Part shown: in pieces, positions 1 to 12,320 of the stretch | How the letters are laid out: each line of letters begins with the position of its first letter | Position numbering within the stretch: position 1 is the first letter of the stretch | Assembly (NCBI GenBank): GCA_941918925.1 | Contig: OW799236.1 | Coordinates: 77,068,713 to 77,132,712 of the forward strand | DNA length: 64,000 bases | From: Phyto melanocephala | Taxonomy: Eukaryota; Arthropoda; Insecta; Diptera; Rhinophoridae | Direction: 5' to 3' | Made by a program: the position numbers and the translations under genes | The notes under the pieces: generated by a model | Told to the model about the DNA's origin: nothing | What the model saw: only the letters and a program-made list of their open reading frames with translations | Database searches by the model: none

Positions 1-872
1 TTCTCCCGATATTTATATAATATTTAAATGACCTAACCTATTTTTATATATACCTACCTATTGTTTATACTATAATAAGATACAGCTCCCGTTCGAACGT
101 AGGGAACAGCCCAGTATTGTATTTGATAGCCCACGGGCATAAGTCATAAGAAAATAAAATTATGTATATAGATACGATTTTACCTTGTTATAATGAATGA
201 GTAAGTGAAAAGATAAGGTAAGAGGTAAGGTATAACATTCGGTGGGATTGTACAAGGGGTAGCAAATACTCGATGAGCTACCACGGTATAGGGGAGGGCA
301 ACGGTAGTCTATAACAACTAGACACTACCGCGAATTTTACGTTTATCAGTGTATACTGGCACAACCTTATAGTTGTCATGATAAGGAGCCCTCATCGCTG
401 ACCCGAACCAACGCTCAGTCCCCGCGAGCCATAGCTGTGCCCCAATTACAAAGTTGCCAGTGTACCAGCGGTGTTAGAGGCATCCATCGAAACGAGCCAG
501 TCAGGGCTTATAGTAAATGTAACGACATCCAAATCTTGACGATGGAACATGACAATCTATGTAAATCTGTACTGACTGACTAAAAGATATTCGTTGTTTG
601 ATTTTTGTAAATTTTTTTGTTATTTATTCTGATATTCATTTAAAAATGTCTTATTTGCAAAGAAATTTATATAAATGTATAATTTTATTAAATAAATAAA
701 AAAATAATTTACAAATTATAAATTTTGTGCTTTTTTTTGAGAATGACGCGTTTTTTCCTGCGTTATGGTGCTTTTTGAAATTTTAAAGTTGACAACGCTG
801 GCGTCTAGCATTATAGTTAAAACATTTTTTCTTACGCTCTTATTTCAAAGGTCTCTCAATAATGTTACCATA
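1..872. other. unassigned non-coding stretch
   Basis: No supported gene. Bases 1-540 are less AT-rich than the surrounding DNA and could be a leftover of a retrotransposon LTR or untranslated region, but I see no paired terminal repeat, no primer-binding site and no reading frame. Bases 600-870 are A/T-rich with no recognised element. Confidence 0.4.
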
Positions 873-1450
873 TCTTTATATATAAAAATGAATTCCTTTT
901 TCCCTTGGTCACGGCATCACGCGTGAATGGCTGGACCGATTTCACTAATTCTTTTTTTGTTGTATTTGTTATTATATGATAATAATAATGTGTCACTGGC
1001 AGTAATATTCACGTAGTTGACATTAAAACAAAGAAAAGTAGTTTACATGCTCTTTGCAAATATATCAGTCGGAGTTATAATAACAATATACCTACATAAT
1101 TCATTCACCATTTCTTTGTGTACTTTTTAAACTGGTTTCTACAGGACAATTTGTACCGTGTGTTTTTTTCTGTAGTGTTTGTTCATCAAGGTTAGTCAAA
1201 TTAATATAGTGTTAGAAGCTTTTGATAGACCATTTTGATACCTTTACAAAAGAATAGGTACTATTGGTTTTTTTATTTTCAGTTGAATTTTTGTTTCTAA
1301 AAATGCCGGCAATTAGACGTACAAACATAAGTCGCAGAACCCGTAATGCTGCTAGTCGAAGAAATACAAGAGCCAGTCAAACTGATGAGCAACGTGAAAC
1401 GTGGAATGAAGTTGATTATAGGGCGGTACGAAGTTCGCCGGGTTAGCTTG
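873..1450 (+). mobile_element. Helitron deletion derivative (both termini kept)
   Basis: The left end reads TCTTTATATATAAAAATGAA, followed by a stretch with CACGCGTGAATGGCTGGACC, which is the usual start of insect Helitrons. The right end reads GGCGGTACGAAGTTCGCCGG and then GGTTAGCTTG, matching the usual 3' hairpin and a mutated CTAG terminus. The element is flanked by A on the left and T on the right, as expected for Helitron insertion between A and T. Between the ends it keeps a splice-acceptor-like TTTTATTTTCAG and the first residues of the Rep/helicase protein, so about 5 kb of coding sequence has been lost. Termini are seen directly; family assignment is from knowledge of insect Helitrons. 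Confidence 0.75.
1303..1446 (+). pseudogene. Helitron Rep/helicase, N-terminal fragment
   Basis: An ATG at 1303 opens a short basic peptide beginning MPAIRRTNISRRTRNAASRR, rich in Arg and Ser, followed by an Asp-Glu-Gln-Arg-Glu stretch. This resembles the extreme N-terminus of insect Helitron replication-initiator/helicase proteins. About 40 residues are colinear with that family; the frame then runs straight into the 3' terminal hairpin of the element, so the HUH endonuclease and helicase domains are absent. The upstream TTTTATTTTCAG at 1271-1282 may be a splice acceptor serving this exon. No function remains. Similarity is by recognition, not by search. Confidence 0.6.
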
Positions 1451-1655
1451 TTTTCAATAAAATTGCATATTTGCAAACAAAGCAATATGTTTTTGTAGTT
1501 TTGGAGTAACAAAGAAGGACAAACAATAGAGTGAGAGTGTTTAACGTTACTGCGGTCAATTAAATTGTGGATTATAGTTTTTGCTAGTGCTTATTGAGAC
1601 GCAACTTTATTTTAGCACTGACGTCGATGATTAGAATAATACCCCTTTCGCATTG

Positions 1656-2308
1656 GGCAAGTCACTTGCTCAAGTTAGTTTTTTATTTTCTTTTATTTTT
1701 CTTTGAACTTGCTTTCATGTTCAGACTCAGCAACTGACTTGCCCAAGTTTCGTTCTCTTTTACTTATTATACTCTTCACACAGTGAAAAAGGGTATATAT
1801 AGGTTTGTCATACCGTTTGAAATTTCTACAATTATCAATTATCTACACATACATACAAACGTGGTATACTGGTTATAGTGAGCCAAAAAATGTTTTTTAT
1901 TTTATATTTTATTAAAATTTTTATTGTTTTATTTTTAATTTTTCTTTTAATTTATTTTTTTTTAAGCACATAAGTAAACTTAATGTATAATATTACAATG
2001 GGATGTTTTTATATATGTATGTTTTGTATGTACGTATTTCATATGAGATAAATGGTGACATAAACAATTGTTGTTGCATGACAACACGTTGTGAAGGGTA
2101 TATAAGATTCGGCATGGCCGAATATAGCACTCTTGTTTGTTTTTATTACTCTTTTGTTTTTGGTTTCTCAACAAAAACTTGCTCGTACTTGCCGAGTACA
2201 GGCAAGTGTGTACTCAAAAATGAGCAAGTTTCTCCCTCTTAACCCGACCTTACCCCTTTTGCCTATAAACACAACACTTGCGCAAGTCACTTGCGCAAGT
2301 GACTTGCC
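1656..2308. mobile_element. TIR element with CAAGTCACTTG ends, split by a DINE-1
   Basis: The left end GGCAAGTCACTTGCTCAAGT at 1656 is matched in inverse orientation at 2289-2308, where the reverse complement reads GGCAAGTCACTTGCGCAAGT. Further CAAGT/ACTTG words occur at 1730-1750 and 2175-2230, giving subterminal repeats. A DINE-1-like element sits inside at about 1764-2145. No clear target duplication was found, so the superfamily is not assigned. Confidence 0.5.
1764..2145 (+). mobile_element. DINE-1/Helentron-like element
   Basis: The 5' part (TATACTCTTCACACAGTG, then AGGTTTGTCATACCG and GAAATTTCTACAATT) matches the reverse complement of the element near 55.8 kb. The 3' part ends in the hairpin GATTCGGCATGGCCGAATAT followed by AGCACTCTTGTTTG, the standard 3' terminus of DINE-1 elements. 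It is a non-autonomous rolling-circle transposon with no coding capacity. Confidence 0.8.
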
Positions 2309-2347
2309 TAGTCTGAAAGCCGTGTAAGATTACACTTTAAATCTAAT

Positions 2348-2872
2348 GCTCTAAACACATAGACGACAGCAGACAGCAAGCAGCAATATGTCAAAAATAA
2401 AATCCATGTGTTTAAATGAAAACGATTATATTGACGGCAGCACAGCAGCACGACTGCACAACAGCATTTGCTGCTGCTGCCAACTTAGGCTATTTTCTAT
2501 TTTGACGGGCAGCAAGAACAAATATAGTGTTGCCATTATATATATTAAATTGGAAAAATAAGAACAAAAACTTATTTTTAATATTAAACATAAAAGAACT
2601 TTACAAAAATACAATAAAGAAACAAATGTATGTGTTTTTATAGTTTTTCGTGATATAATTACATTTTTTTTATCAATAACTTTAATTTTATTCATTATAA
2701 AATATATATGCGGCATCCCTGAAATTTGTATTGCTAAAATGCACATCAGCTGATTATTATGTTGTTGCTGCCTTCAAAATAATTATGAAGCTGACTTCAG
2801 AGCAGCATTTGAAGTTGGCAGCATTTGAAGCCATGAAGTTGTGAAGTCTGCTGGCGTCTATGTGTTTAGAGC
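2348..2872. mobile_element. TIR element, 26-bp ends
   Basis: GCTCTAAACACATAGACG at the left end (2348) is matched by CGTCTATGTGTTTAGAGC ending at 2872; the inverted ends agree over about 26 bp with a single internal mismatch. Inside are CAGCAG/CTGCTG-rich subterminal stretches at about 2440-2480 and 2780-2830. The unrecognised 106-residue reading frame on the minus strand at 2426-2746 falls within it and has no family signature. Target duplication unclear. Likely a non-autonomous DNA transposon. Confidence 0.6.
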
Positions 2873-3600
2873 TTTACTTATTTTTTTTTTGCATATTTAA
2901 ATTCGAAACATAAGTACTTTTTTTTAAGGAGGATATTAATATGTGTCTACCCATATTAATACGTTTTCGTTCGTTTAAAATCTTTCCTGTCTCTGTAATG
3001 ATGGATTGTCTTCAAGTTGTTTAATCTCTTCATCTTAAGCCCATTGCGGATATTAATCGAGTGTTGTATTGAGGTGAATTTACCAGCACGATGCAAATAT
3101 TTTCAAAGCTGGCAAGTGCTTGTATGCAGGGTACACTTATACAGGTGGCGGTGCCAACCAAGCTGATTATATTTTTGGGTGCCAATGTTTGTCAAAATCT
3201 ATATATAAAGGGATTTCAGTGCCAAGAATTGTCAAACTCCATATATAAAAAAAGAGAGGCAAAAATTGCTCTTTGAACTTTGTTTTGACAAAAATTAAAA
3301 ATAAATCAATGCAAGCTGAGAGTTAGTGGTCTGAACAAAATTGACGTCTCTCTCCTCGTAACTACGAAATTAGTTTTTTTTCTCAAACTGAACTTCATGT
3401 TAAAACAAAATATTACCACACGAGCTAAAAGAAAAAATATAACTAGCTAAGCCAAACTTACTCAATGAGAATTTAACCCTCTGTTTTAAACAAAATTGAC
3501 GTCACTCTCCTTGACAGATATTCTTAAAAGATTAAAGGATAATATTATTTAAATCAACGAACAATTATTTCAACGCAAAGAGCACATCGTTGACATTTTA
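2873..3600. other. unassigned non-coding stretch with a direct repeat
   Basis: No gene seen. The words AACAAAATTGACGTC and CTCTCCT recur at about 3336-3357 and 3489-3510 in direct orientation, about 150 bases apart, which could be the remains of a tandem duplication or of long terminal repeats too decayed to call. Confidence 0.35.
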
Positions 3601-4265
3601 ACGTAAGAATTTTGAATATGAAGTGCAAAGTGTTAGTGAAACACTAGAAACATCTACCAGAAGGCGTTCTTCTCAGCTAGGAATAATTCGTATGTCACTA
3701 TGGACGCATTTTTAAAAAATATTTGCTGTTCCATATAAGGTACAATTGGTGCAAGAAACCAACTCCGCAGATCATCGGCAACGGTTCGTAGATAAACCAA
3801 AAATGAAACTAACTCTATTGAAAATTAAGATTCAGAGCGATGTTTTTAATTTAAATTTGAATAGCTTTGTTAAAAAGCACAACTGAAGTTTATGTGGTTC
3901 TGTAAATCCTACAGCTCTTCTCAACGCCAATAACACCCTATTAGATGTACAGCATGGTATGGCATTACATCTAAAAAAAACATTGACTTTACTACTTCGA
4001 AAATGAAGATGCAAGTGCTGTACCGGTAGATGGAAAGAAATATCGGTTTATGATAGCACATTAGTTACGTCATGAAAACCGACCTAAGGTGTGATATCAG
4101 CAGGGTTGAGATACTAACCACTCTTCCCGAGACTCATTGACACCTTCCAGTCAAATTTTTGGAAAGCGAATAATTTCTAGAAATTCGGAAGTTATTTGGT
4201 CAGCACATTCACCAGATTTGTCAGCACCTGAATATTTCTTTGTGCTGCCCAGATAATCGATAAGA
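3600..4265 (+). pseudogene. Tc1/mariner-family transposase relic
   Basis: Frames with stops and shifts keep recognisable pieces: ETSTRRRSSQLGI near 3650-3690 (the linker after the DNA-binding region), then VQLVQETNSADHRQRF near 3740-3790, and near 4195-4240 SAHSPDLSAPEYFF, the segment around the third catalytic acidic residue. The same protein family recurs at 53.6 kb and 61.4 kb. The first catalytic Asp region is unreadable. Inactive fossil; no intact termini seen. Confidence 0.7.
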
Positions 4266-5000
4266 ATGATGAATTAGAAAAATTTGTTTTTGTGATTGAA
4301 TGTTGGTTATTTATTGGTTTTCAGAGCCCCGCTGCTTTTATATTCTAGTTATTTGAATATACCACTGCAGCCAAATCGTGGCATACGAATATACGATCGT
4401 ACTTTAACGTTTGAGGTTGCTCTGCTTTTGGTATAGATATAGTTTGTAAACAGCTGTTATGAATAAAATATATAAAACCAAACATTCTTGTTACACTCCA
4501 CTGAGGAATATAACCAAGTGATTTTAAACCGTCAGTGATGTTTAAATATACATACTACACTTTGATAATTTTTGCCATCATTGTTTTGTGAAGCCCCTCA
4601 CATTTTTTCTTGTACTCAGTACAATAATTTCTTTTTAGCTTTGTCGTTTAGAGAGTAGATAGTGCTTAAAGCTATCCGCAGACCATAAGTGATGAAAGAT
4701 AATTAGTCTAATAGTGTCAAATTGTATGAATGAGTTGGCTATTTAAGATTATCAGTTCCTAAAATGTTTGTTCTAGAAAATAAATTGTAAGCTATGTGGC
4801 ATGTGTCGGCGTTCTTTGAAGCTATATTTATACCGTTGTTTTAAGCTAAATAATTCGGCTATGAACGACGAGTTTGTAATAAGAAAGTGATTTTTTGTGA
4901 ATGTGCTTGGAAAATTTCTTTGGATTTTTAAGGTAACGAATATTAAATTTCAAATATTAAAGGATGCAAAGGTCAAGCAATAAAAAAATGTAATCGGATA
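4266..5000. other. unassigned non-coding stretch
   Basis: AT-rich sequence with no reading frame, repeat terminus or structural RNA that I can support. Confidence 0.4.
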
Positions 5001-5026
5001 TTTTGTAAACTGTTTTCAATGTTAAA

Positions 5027-5300
5027 TCAACAACTGGTAAAGAATTGTGCAAGTTCATAATGTTTGATATTTAACCGTTTGGGTGTTGCAAGTGGCACCA
5101 TCTTGTTGTCCATTTTGAATAGAAAATGATCGCACGGCACCTTGTTTAATTGACTGTACCGTTTCGATTTGCTTTTTTCTTGAAGGAGTGATGCCGCTGG
5201 CCCACAAACCACACCAAACAATGTATATTCCAGGGTGCTTTGATATCCTCCGCTAGCGTGGTTGGTTTGCTAGTCTTTTCACATCAAAATGATCTTACTG
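5027..5300 (-). pseudogene. mariner-like (rosa/DD41D type) transposase relic
   Basis: Reading right to left, fragments in shifting frames give HCLVWF (counterpart of TVWCGLW), then ASGITPS, RNGTVN and, around 5090-5060, QQDGATCNTQT, the motif carrying the second catalytic Asp. The order matches the better preserved copy at 22.9 kb. Only the middle of the catalytic domain survives; ends are not visible. Confidence 0.65.
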
Positions 5301-8300
5301 AGTATTTTTGGCATTGCCATATGTCACGAATCTTTTTTTATACTAAAAAATCAAGTAGAAAAAATAATCACCTTAATATCCATTTTGTACAGTTATTGTT
5401 AATTAATATTTAAAAAAAATTTATAACAATTTATAAATATTTTTAAACAAGCACTGTTATGTCTCATTTACTTAAAACTTTTAGAACAACTTTCGCATGT
5501 CGATAAATAATAGCTAAACAAAACATTTGCTTGTAATAATGATTATTACAAATATTATATTTCCAATAAAGTTTTTTACGATTTTAGCACACAATTTTAT
5601 TAAATATCAAATCCTCTTTTATATTTTTTAATTTAGTTAACACTTTAACTGCTTAAAATTGCAACACTGATGTATTTTTTTAACTAATTCAATACTAGTG
5701 AAATCATCTTGTCACCAACAAAGGCGCGCAATTGAAACGGTCAAACAAAATGAATTGAAGAACACTACAAACACGTTGTTAAAATCTCGCCGCTAATGAC
5801 ATTTAAACGAGTAAAAACGATGTTCAAAAAGACATCATCAAATAAATAAAATAAAACTAATATGAACACACGAAAACTAACAACCGTTAAGTGCGACAAT
5901 TTATTATAAAATGAACCGAATTCACTTCGTTTGGTTTTGTTGCAAAAATAAAATACATACGCGAAAAAAGTCATAAACATGCGAATAGTTAGGCACATTG
6001 ACAGCAAAATAATAATTAACAGAACCGGAGAGAGATAGAGAGAGAATCAGATATTTGAAGAAAGAAAAAAAGATATCAACAACGTATATGTTAAGGCGGC
6101 GGGCATTCGGCAAAATTGTATCGATATATGTATATATGTATGTACAAACAACAAACTAAGACGTCAGCGTTATCAAGTTCTCAACAGTCAGTCAAACTAA
6201 ACTGATCATTCGCCTGCCGGTTAGACCGGCCACTAACAAATAAGTGTGACAAAGAAAGTGTAGTATGTGATTTACTCAGCAGGGTTGGAAAATTCGATAC
6301 TATTATAATTTATTTTATCACTTTTTATGGTAAAAAGTTATGCAGCACTATCTTCCCTTATAGAAAATCTATATTGCAATTTTCTATGCATAACATTTAC
6401 TCTTTTCATAACTACCTCCAAGCCATAGATTTTTTAGCCAAGAACAGCATGTCGGCGGGCAATTATCAATAAATTGTTAATGGTCTTTACTGTGAAGAAA
6501 GTGTGTAAAAGGTAATTGTTGCTCTTCTTATGTGTTACGTCTATTTTTTTCATATTAAAAATTTTTATTTCCGAAATCATTTTTTGGTCTACACGAGACA
6601 AACTCATGTTCATTGGCGAACAAATCTATGTAAAAGATAAACCGCAATATGTATATCGCACTTGACCAACAAGGGGTATTAACTCTACTCTATCATAACA
6701 AAAATCACATTATGACCATTTTCGATATATGAGTGACTAGCCTTACATCGAAAAGAGTATTGTTTTGAGTTAATAGAAATTATATTTTACAGTTGCATCA
6801 GTAATTTTCATATAAAGTAACAAGTTAAGCCTTTATTCAAGTAAAAACTTATAAAATTGTTTCATCTACATTTTCGTTGATACTCTTTTTCTAATAAAAT
6901 TTTTATTACAATAAAAATAACAGTAACTTTTCCGTGCGGAAACGATAATACCACCCAATGTGTTTCAAGGAGTAATTGTTAGCAATCCTTTTCTTGCTTC
7001 CCGAGAGGCACGTCAGTCAGTTAGGGTTTACTGCAACTCTTAAACTAGGGTCCGCAGGATTGTAACTCCCTTTATCCTTATAATAGAATACCAATGCGTT
7101 AAACAAATATTTAATTTACTTAATGAATTTTTGAAGTTTATCCTAACTTTTTTTTAGGTCGAATCAAAAAAACAAGATTTTTATTAAAACTCTGGAATAA
7201 TAGTTTGATTTGTTTTATTCTTATTCTTAAAATATAACTGAGCAAGCTATGGGATAAATTATTTAAACCCACTTCTACCTCTATTAACTAAACTATAAAT
7301 AATTTAGCATTTGGAATAAGAAATTAATTAAAACCGGTGTAGAAGTACCCCGATGAACTAGTCTGCAAAAATAAAAAAAATGTGAAAAAATGTCAAATTT
7401 AAATACCTACGCTCTAATTAGAATTTTGTAATGTATTAATACAACACAAGAACGGTTTCTTTAATTTCTCAATATTCATTAATTTTGCAGTATATAACAA
7501 CTACCTTAAATTTTAAGCCATACAAAATTAAGCATAAAAATAGTTTATGGTTTTATCTTGTACCTACAACTTAATTTTTTACCACCTTTTGTGGTAGATC
7601 TCAAAATTATTAGAACAAATTTTAGTACCATTTTAAAACATCTTAGTTTTCCATACCTTCTACCCATATAAATCACACATGTTCCGACATACACGTGTAT
7701 ATAAATATGTACATATGTATGTACATACATATAGTGCGAATATGTGGACAGAGATACAAAACGTATTTACGTAGTATTTTTTTCGAAAGAAAAAAAAAAC
7801 GAAACAAACCAAAATTTTTATTTGTGTATGTTTACGAGGTATAACAAAAACAAATTATTAATCATTTTATTGTGGTTTTTGTTTTTGCTGCTATGCTTGT
7901 CTGGCTATACTCGTATAAGTATGTATGCGAGTGTGTGTTTGTTTTTAAAATTGTAAACAACTTAAAATGCGAAATGATGTAGTATAATAAAAAAAAAATA
8001 CTATACACACTATATTAAAAAAATAAAAAAATTCAATGAAATTGTATAAATGAATTGCTAAGGTGGTGAAGGTGTTGTCATGCTGCATGTTTAAAAAAAA
8101 AACGCCGGGAAGCAACAGTCGTTTAAGCGGTTTTTTTATGTAGGTATGATATAATTTATTATTATGTATGTATATGCTATTTTTAGTTATGTACCTATTA
8201 TAATAAATAAACATATTATAATAAAACACATGCAAAATTTCCATTTTGATAAGTAGGCAAATTTTTAAATTCATAAAACTTTATTACCCACAAAAGGCCG

Positions 8301-8490
8301 AATTGTTTTCTTAAGTATTTTCGGCCTTTGAATTGAAATCATTAGCACGTTTCGCATCAAAATGTGGTATTTGTTCGTGTTGGTATAATTGGGTTTTTAG
8401 TATCTAATAAAATTGTTTTCGATAACAACATTTAACCGGACATTAGAAGATTTATTATGAACCACAAAAATATTCACACACATTTGTATT
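5301..8490. other. long gene-free AT-rich stretch
   Basis: No supported coding sequence. Short reading frames on the minus strand at 5765-6113 and 7545-7730 are hydrophobic or repeat-derived and look like chance. An 8289-8329 hairpin (AAGGCCGAA...TTCGGCCTT) is visible. A tetranucleotide CATA/TATG run lies near 7705-7735. This could hold introns or regulatory DNA, but nothing specific can be named. Confidence 0.4.
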
Positions 8491-8493
8491 TAT

Positions 8494-8620
8494 GTAGAGG
8501 GTGTTTTTTTTTTTAAGCATAGGTCTAAACTGGCAATACTGTTTTCTGTGACAGCCGATTATCACGTTGACTGTCATGGGAATTTTCAAAAATCTGACCT
8601 AAAATGAAAATTTTATTTAA
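8494..8620 (+). mobile_element. solo mariner left end
   Basis: AGGGTG followed by a T-run, then AAACTGGCAATACTG, resembles the terminal repeat and subterminal TTGGCAACACTGG of the rosa-like copy at 22.9 kb. No transposase follows; a Helitron begins 35 bases further right. Probably the truncated 5' end of another mariner copy. Confidence 0.45.
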
Positions 8621-8655
8621 TCACATTACAGGTATTATTCATTTTTATAGTTATA

Positions 8656-9269
8656 CTAGCCAAGCCCGGCGCGCGTTACTACGCCCCTTAATGAATCGAA
8701 ATGCATTCTAATTTTTAATTGAATATCAAGTGCAAAAACCTAAAAATTATAATTTTTTTTATGGGCGTGGCATGCCCACTTTTCTAATCACGAAATTGTA
8801 AAGTCATAACAGCTCAATTTGTGTACAAAGTTTCAGAAATATCGGACCAGTGCAAGTTCCTAAAAATTATAATTGCTTTTATGGGCGTGGCCCTGCCCAC
8901 TTTTTTAATCACGAAATTTTATGTTTATGACAGCTTAGTATGTGTGCAAAGTTTCAGAAAAATCGGTCCAGTGCAAGTACCTCAATATTAAAACTTTTAG
9001 GGGCGTGGCCCCGCCCACTTTTCTTATCACGAAATTATTTAGTCATGACAGCTCGATATGTGTGCAAAGTTTCAGAAAAATCGGTCAAGTGCAAGTAGCT
9101 AAAACTGATAACTAATTTTTATGGGCGTGACCCCGCCCACTTTTTTCTACCCATAAACACTCCCTGGTATGTGTCCAACAACTTGCCAAAGTTTGAGTCC
9201 GATCGGTTTTACAGTTTCGGAGTCTATAGCTAACACACACACACAGAGTTTCACTTTTATATATATAGA
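8656..9269 (-). mobile_element. non-autonomous Helitron with internal tandem repeats
   Basis: In reverse orientation it begins TCTATATATATAAAAGTGAA at 9269 and ends in GCGCGCCGGG and TTGGCTAG at 8656, flanked by A and T. The interior is made of units of about 115 bp, each with TGGGCGTGGC, CACTTTTCTAATCACG and TTTCAGAAA(A/T)ATCGG words. Roughly four units are present. It is the same family as 52578-53440, which lies in the opposite orientation and has more units. No coding sequence. Confidence 0.75.
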
Positions 9270-10160
9270 TGTTTCTGTTTGTTCTTCAATAAATTTTCTG
9301 TTCATGCAAGCCAGAATCCATTTTTTGTTCGTTATTCGGAAGTTATCTATAGATATATATGTTGTTTTATAAAACGCTTAACACACTAAAATACAAGCCG
9401 AAATTTAAAAATTATTTAAGAAAGAAAAAATAATAAAATAAAAAATGCTTAGAAAATTATCAAAGATGTAATTGCCAGAATGCATTGTGGCTAAGCTAAC
9501 CGTAGCGCTAACATTCCTGAAGTCATCTGCAAACATTAATTAAATAAAATTATTTATCAGATTAAGTCAATTCCTTGAATATTTGAAACATTTTTCTGCA
9601 ACTTGATTAAATTTTAAATATTCAGCTTTTAAAAAAACATCCTTTATAAATATGAGCTAATATTTTAGTTTAATTTTCATCAATCAACTTTGATTTTTTC
9701 CCCAATAAACCATATGCTACAAAAAGCCTCTGCCTTTCGAGTTAAGTATTTAAAAGTTGCAAAATAAAGACAAAATATACTTAACCTTGGCTCGCTTTTA
9801 ACAACTAAACTTCCAGTGATTGTATAATTAAGTGAAAAAAAGCAGTTAATCATTTTCACACTTCGATCACTATCGCCCACTGGTGCGGCCCGAATTCGGG
9901 AGAATTAGATACCTTAAGTGCAGAATATTATTTTAAAACTTTTAAAAACCTTTATATTTCTAAAAGTAGTGCAAAATCGCAGAAAGCTGGATTTAACATC
10001 AAAATAAAAAACCAAGGTTATGCGAATTAATTCTGAAAACTTAACCTTTTCTTAAATAATAATCAATATTATACTTAGTTAAAACTTTGGAGCTACTATA
10101 AGCCCAACTTGTAGATCTACTGAAGATTACTAAGATGTGAAAATATTCTTCAATATCACG
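9270..10160. other. unassigned non-coding stretch
   Basis: No recognisable gene or element. The short minus-strand frame at 9680-9880 shows no family features. Confidence 0.4.
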
Positions 10161-10250
10161 CTTGTTAAAATTAATGTAAAATCAACGTTGTTCAATGTCT
10201 GTGAAACTTGGAACGCTGCCTCCCGAGACATTAACGCGTGCAAGTCTTCA
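10160..10250 (+). pseudogene. LINE relic (C-terminal RT region)
   Basis: The frame around 10187-10237 reads LFNVCETWNAASRDIN, colinear with LLYSCETWNMAPRDIQ in the better preserved LINE at 59.1 kb. This is the typical C-terminal end of a reverse-transcriptase ORF. The following 400 bases contain only scattered similarity. Confidence 0.5.
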
Positions 10251-10689
10251 TAAGTAAATGTCTCCGAAGAATTATACGAGTTTTCTGCCACGACTCATAC
10301 AAACATCAGACTGTGAGATGATTCTCAACAAATACCACTGTGTGTAGAAATACAAAGAAGGAAGTGCAAATGGAATAGGCATTTATTCCAAAAACTATCG
10401 TTCGATATTTGCACAAATACTATCGAGTGGTATTCTCAGGGAAGTCGCAGTAGTGAAATCAGTGATGCAATTAGTATGCTACACTTCGTTTCCATTGATC
10501 TTTACAGAATTGCAATTCTATAGACAGATGCTTGAGTGAGACTTGAAGATCTGGTTGATGAAGATAGAGGATCATATGGTTATGCAAGAATTCGAAGTAC
10601 TCGATTATATTACTTTAATAGAGCATTGAAACTTTTAATTCTCTATAGAAGGGAATTATTATTATTATTAGGTTAACTTATTAGATAAC

Positions 10690-10800
10690 ATTTCCACACA
10701 ATATACACGGACGGTTCCAAGAATGATTGTGGTGTTCGATCCGGAATGTTATCAATTAAATTTGGAATAGGTATGTCATTTCGATTTCCAGGCGAAAATA
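10690..10800 (+). pseudogene. LINE RNase H relic
   Basis: YTDGSKNDCGVRSGM at about 10706-10750 followed by GIGMSFRFPGENT matches the start of the RNase H domain of RNase H-bearing insect LINEs, including the first catalytic Asp in TDGS. The frame closes within 50 codons. Same class of relic as at 31.9 kb and 62 kb. Confidence 0.55.
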
Positions 10801-12320
10801 CTTGCAATATTAAAATAATAATGGAATCTAGACATCTTTATTGACAGTCAAGTGGCACTTCTACCGCTAAATTTCTACACTGCAAGTTCCAACTAAATAT
10901 TTATATTATTTATGTGAGTTTTGTCAAGGAAAAAATAGGCAGCCGCGCTGGCCAGAACTGAATTGCTCTACATGTATGTATATAATGCTGTACCAGTTGA
11001 AATTCCGCTAGGTACTTTTGAAAGAGGCATATTTAAGCACTTTTATTTAAATCTGATAAATAGATGGTGTTACCTTGCTACATGTAGGGTAACTAGATTG
11101 ACGTGCATTTCTTGCACCATTAAAAGCAGCGTATTACTTTTGAACCATAATCGTAGGGATATTTCAAAATTGCTGGCAGCTTAAACGTGTTACTGGGTGC
11201 TATGAAAGAACACAAGTCGACTCTGACTCCCCTTTAATGACCATTTTTATAATTGTAGGAAAGGGGAAACAATTATCCATCTGCAATGCAAATGCCCTTA
11301 CGTCGGAGTGGGAGATATAAATAAAAATAGCGGTATGGTCAAAAAACGCCAAATTGTTTGTTTTCAAAATACACATAGGTAGGTACTTAAATATATTCAA
11401 CAAAAGAAAAGATTCATTTAACTGATGATGGTCACAAAAACGGTGCACAAACATATGTAGTAGGTAGGTACATACCTATTTAAGAGCAAGAAAATTCTAG
11501 AAGCGGAAAATAAAAACTCTTTTTAATCGTAACTGTACTGGAAATTAATAAAATAAAAATAGAAAACAAAAAAGACCAAGAAGAAGAGGTTTGTTTATAC
11601 CTCCTTATATATATTTTTGTTTTCTCCTACAATTTCTTTATATTTTTTTTTTGCTTTTGTAATGCCATTGTGTTCCTTCTGGAAAACAATGCACTAGAAA
11701 ATCAACAAAAATATTGTCACCAACAAAAAAAGTAATATAAAATACCAACGATCACGAGTATAACAGCAAAACCAACACTAATAAGAAAAGTAATAAGAAC
11801 CATACACTAAACACAGCAACTTTACAACAAAAACAAAATATTATAAAACGTTGGCAACATGAAGAAATACAAAACAACAGTAAATTTTTGAGCAGTAGCA
11901 GCAAAAAATACCCAACAATAATATAACAACAATAATCGGTGCAGAGAAATACTTAACTATGCACTCGGTGGAGAGAATAGGAGAGGAATTTTGTGGAGAA
12001 ACAGTAACAGCATGAGTAAAAAAAATAAAAAAAAATTATTAAATAAATACGAAACGAACAAAATAAATAAAAATAACGTTAAAAAAATAAATAAAAACTT
12101 AGCAATAATAACAAAAGCACACAAAAAAGCCAAGAAAAACTGAGGAAAAACATTCAACTCTAGTAAAAACAACAGTAATAACTTAATATATGTATTTACA
12201 ATGTACATACTCATACGTACTTATGTATGTATATACTTTATTATTACTGTTGTTGCCATTGTTGTTTGTTTTCATTTTTGTTGGAGTGAAGTAGTGTAGT
12301 AGTATTTTGTTTACTATTTA
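10801..12320. other. unassigned non-coding stretch
   Basis: No supported gene. Bases 11540-12200 are extremely A-rich on the plus strand, which produces spurious Leu/Phe-rich minus-strand frames (for example at 11957-12214). The plus frame at 10963-11184 is not recognised. Confidence 0.4.

Noticed and set aside
1..540. Possible LTR of a retrotransposon
   Set aside because: Composition differs from its surroundings, but there is no partner repeat, TG...CA border or primer-binding site in the window.
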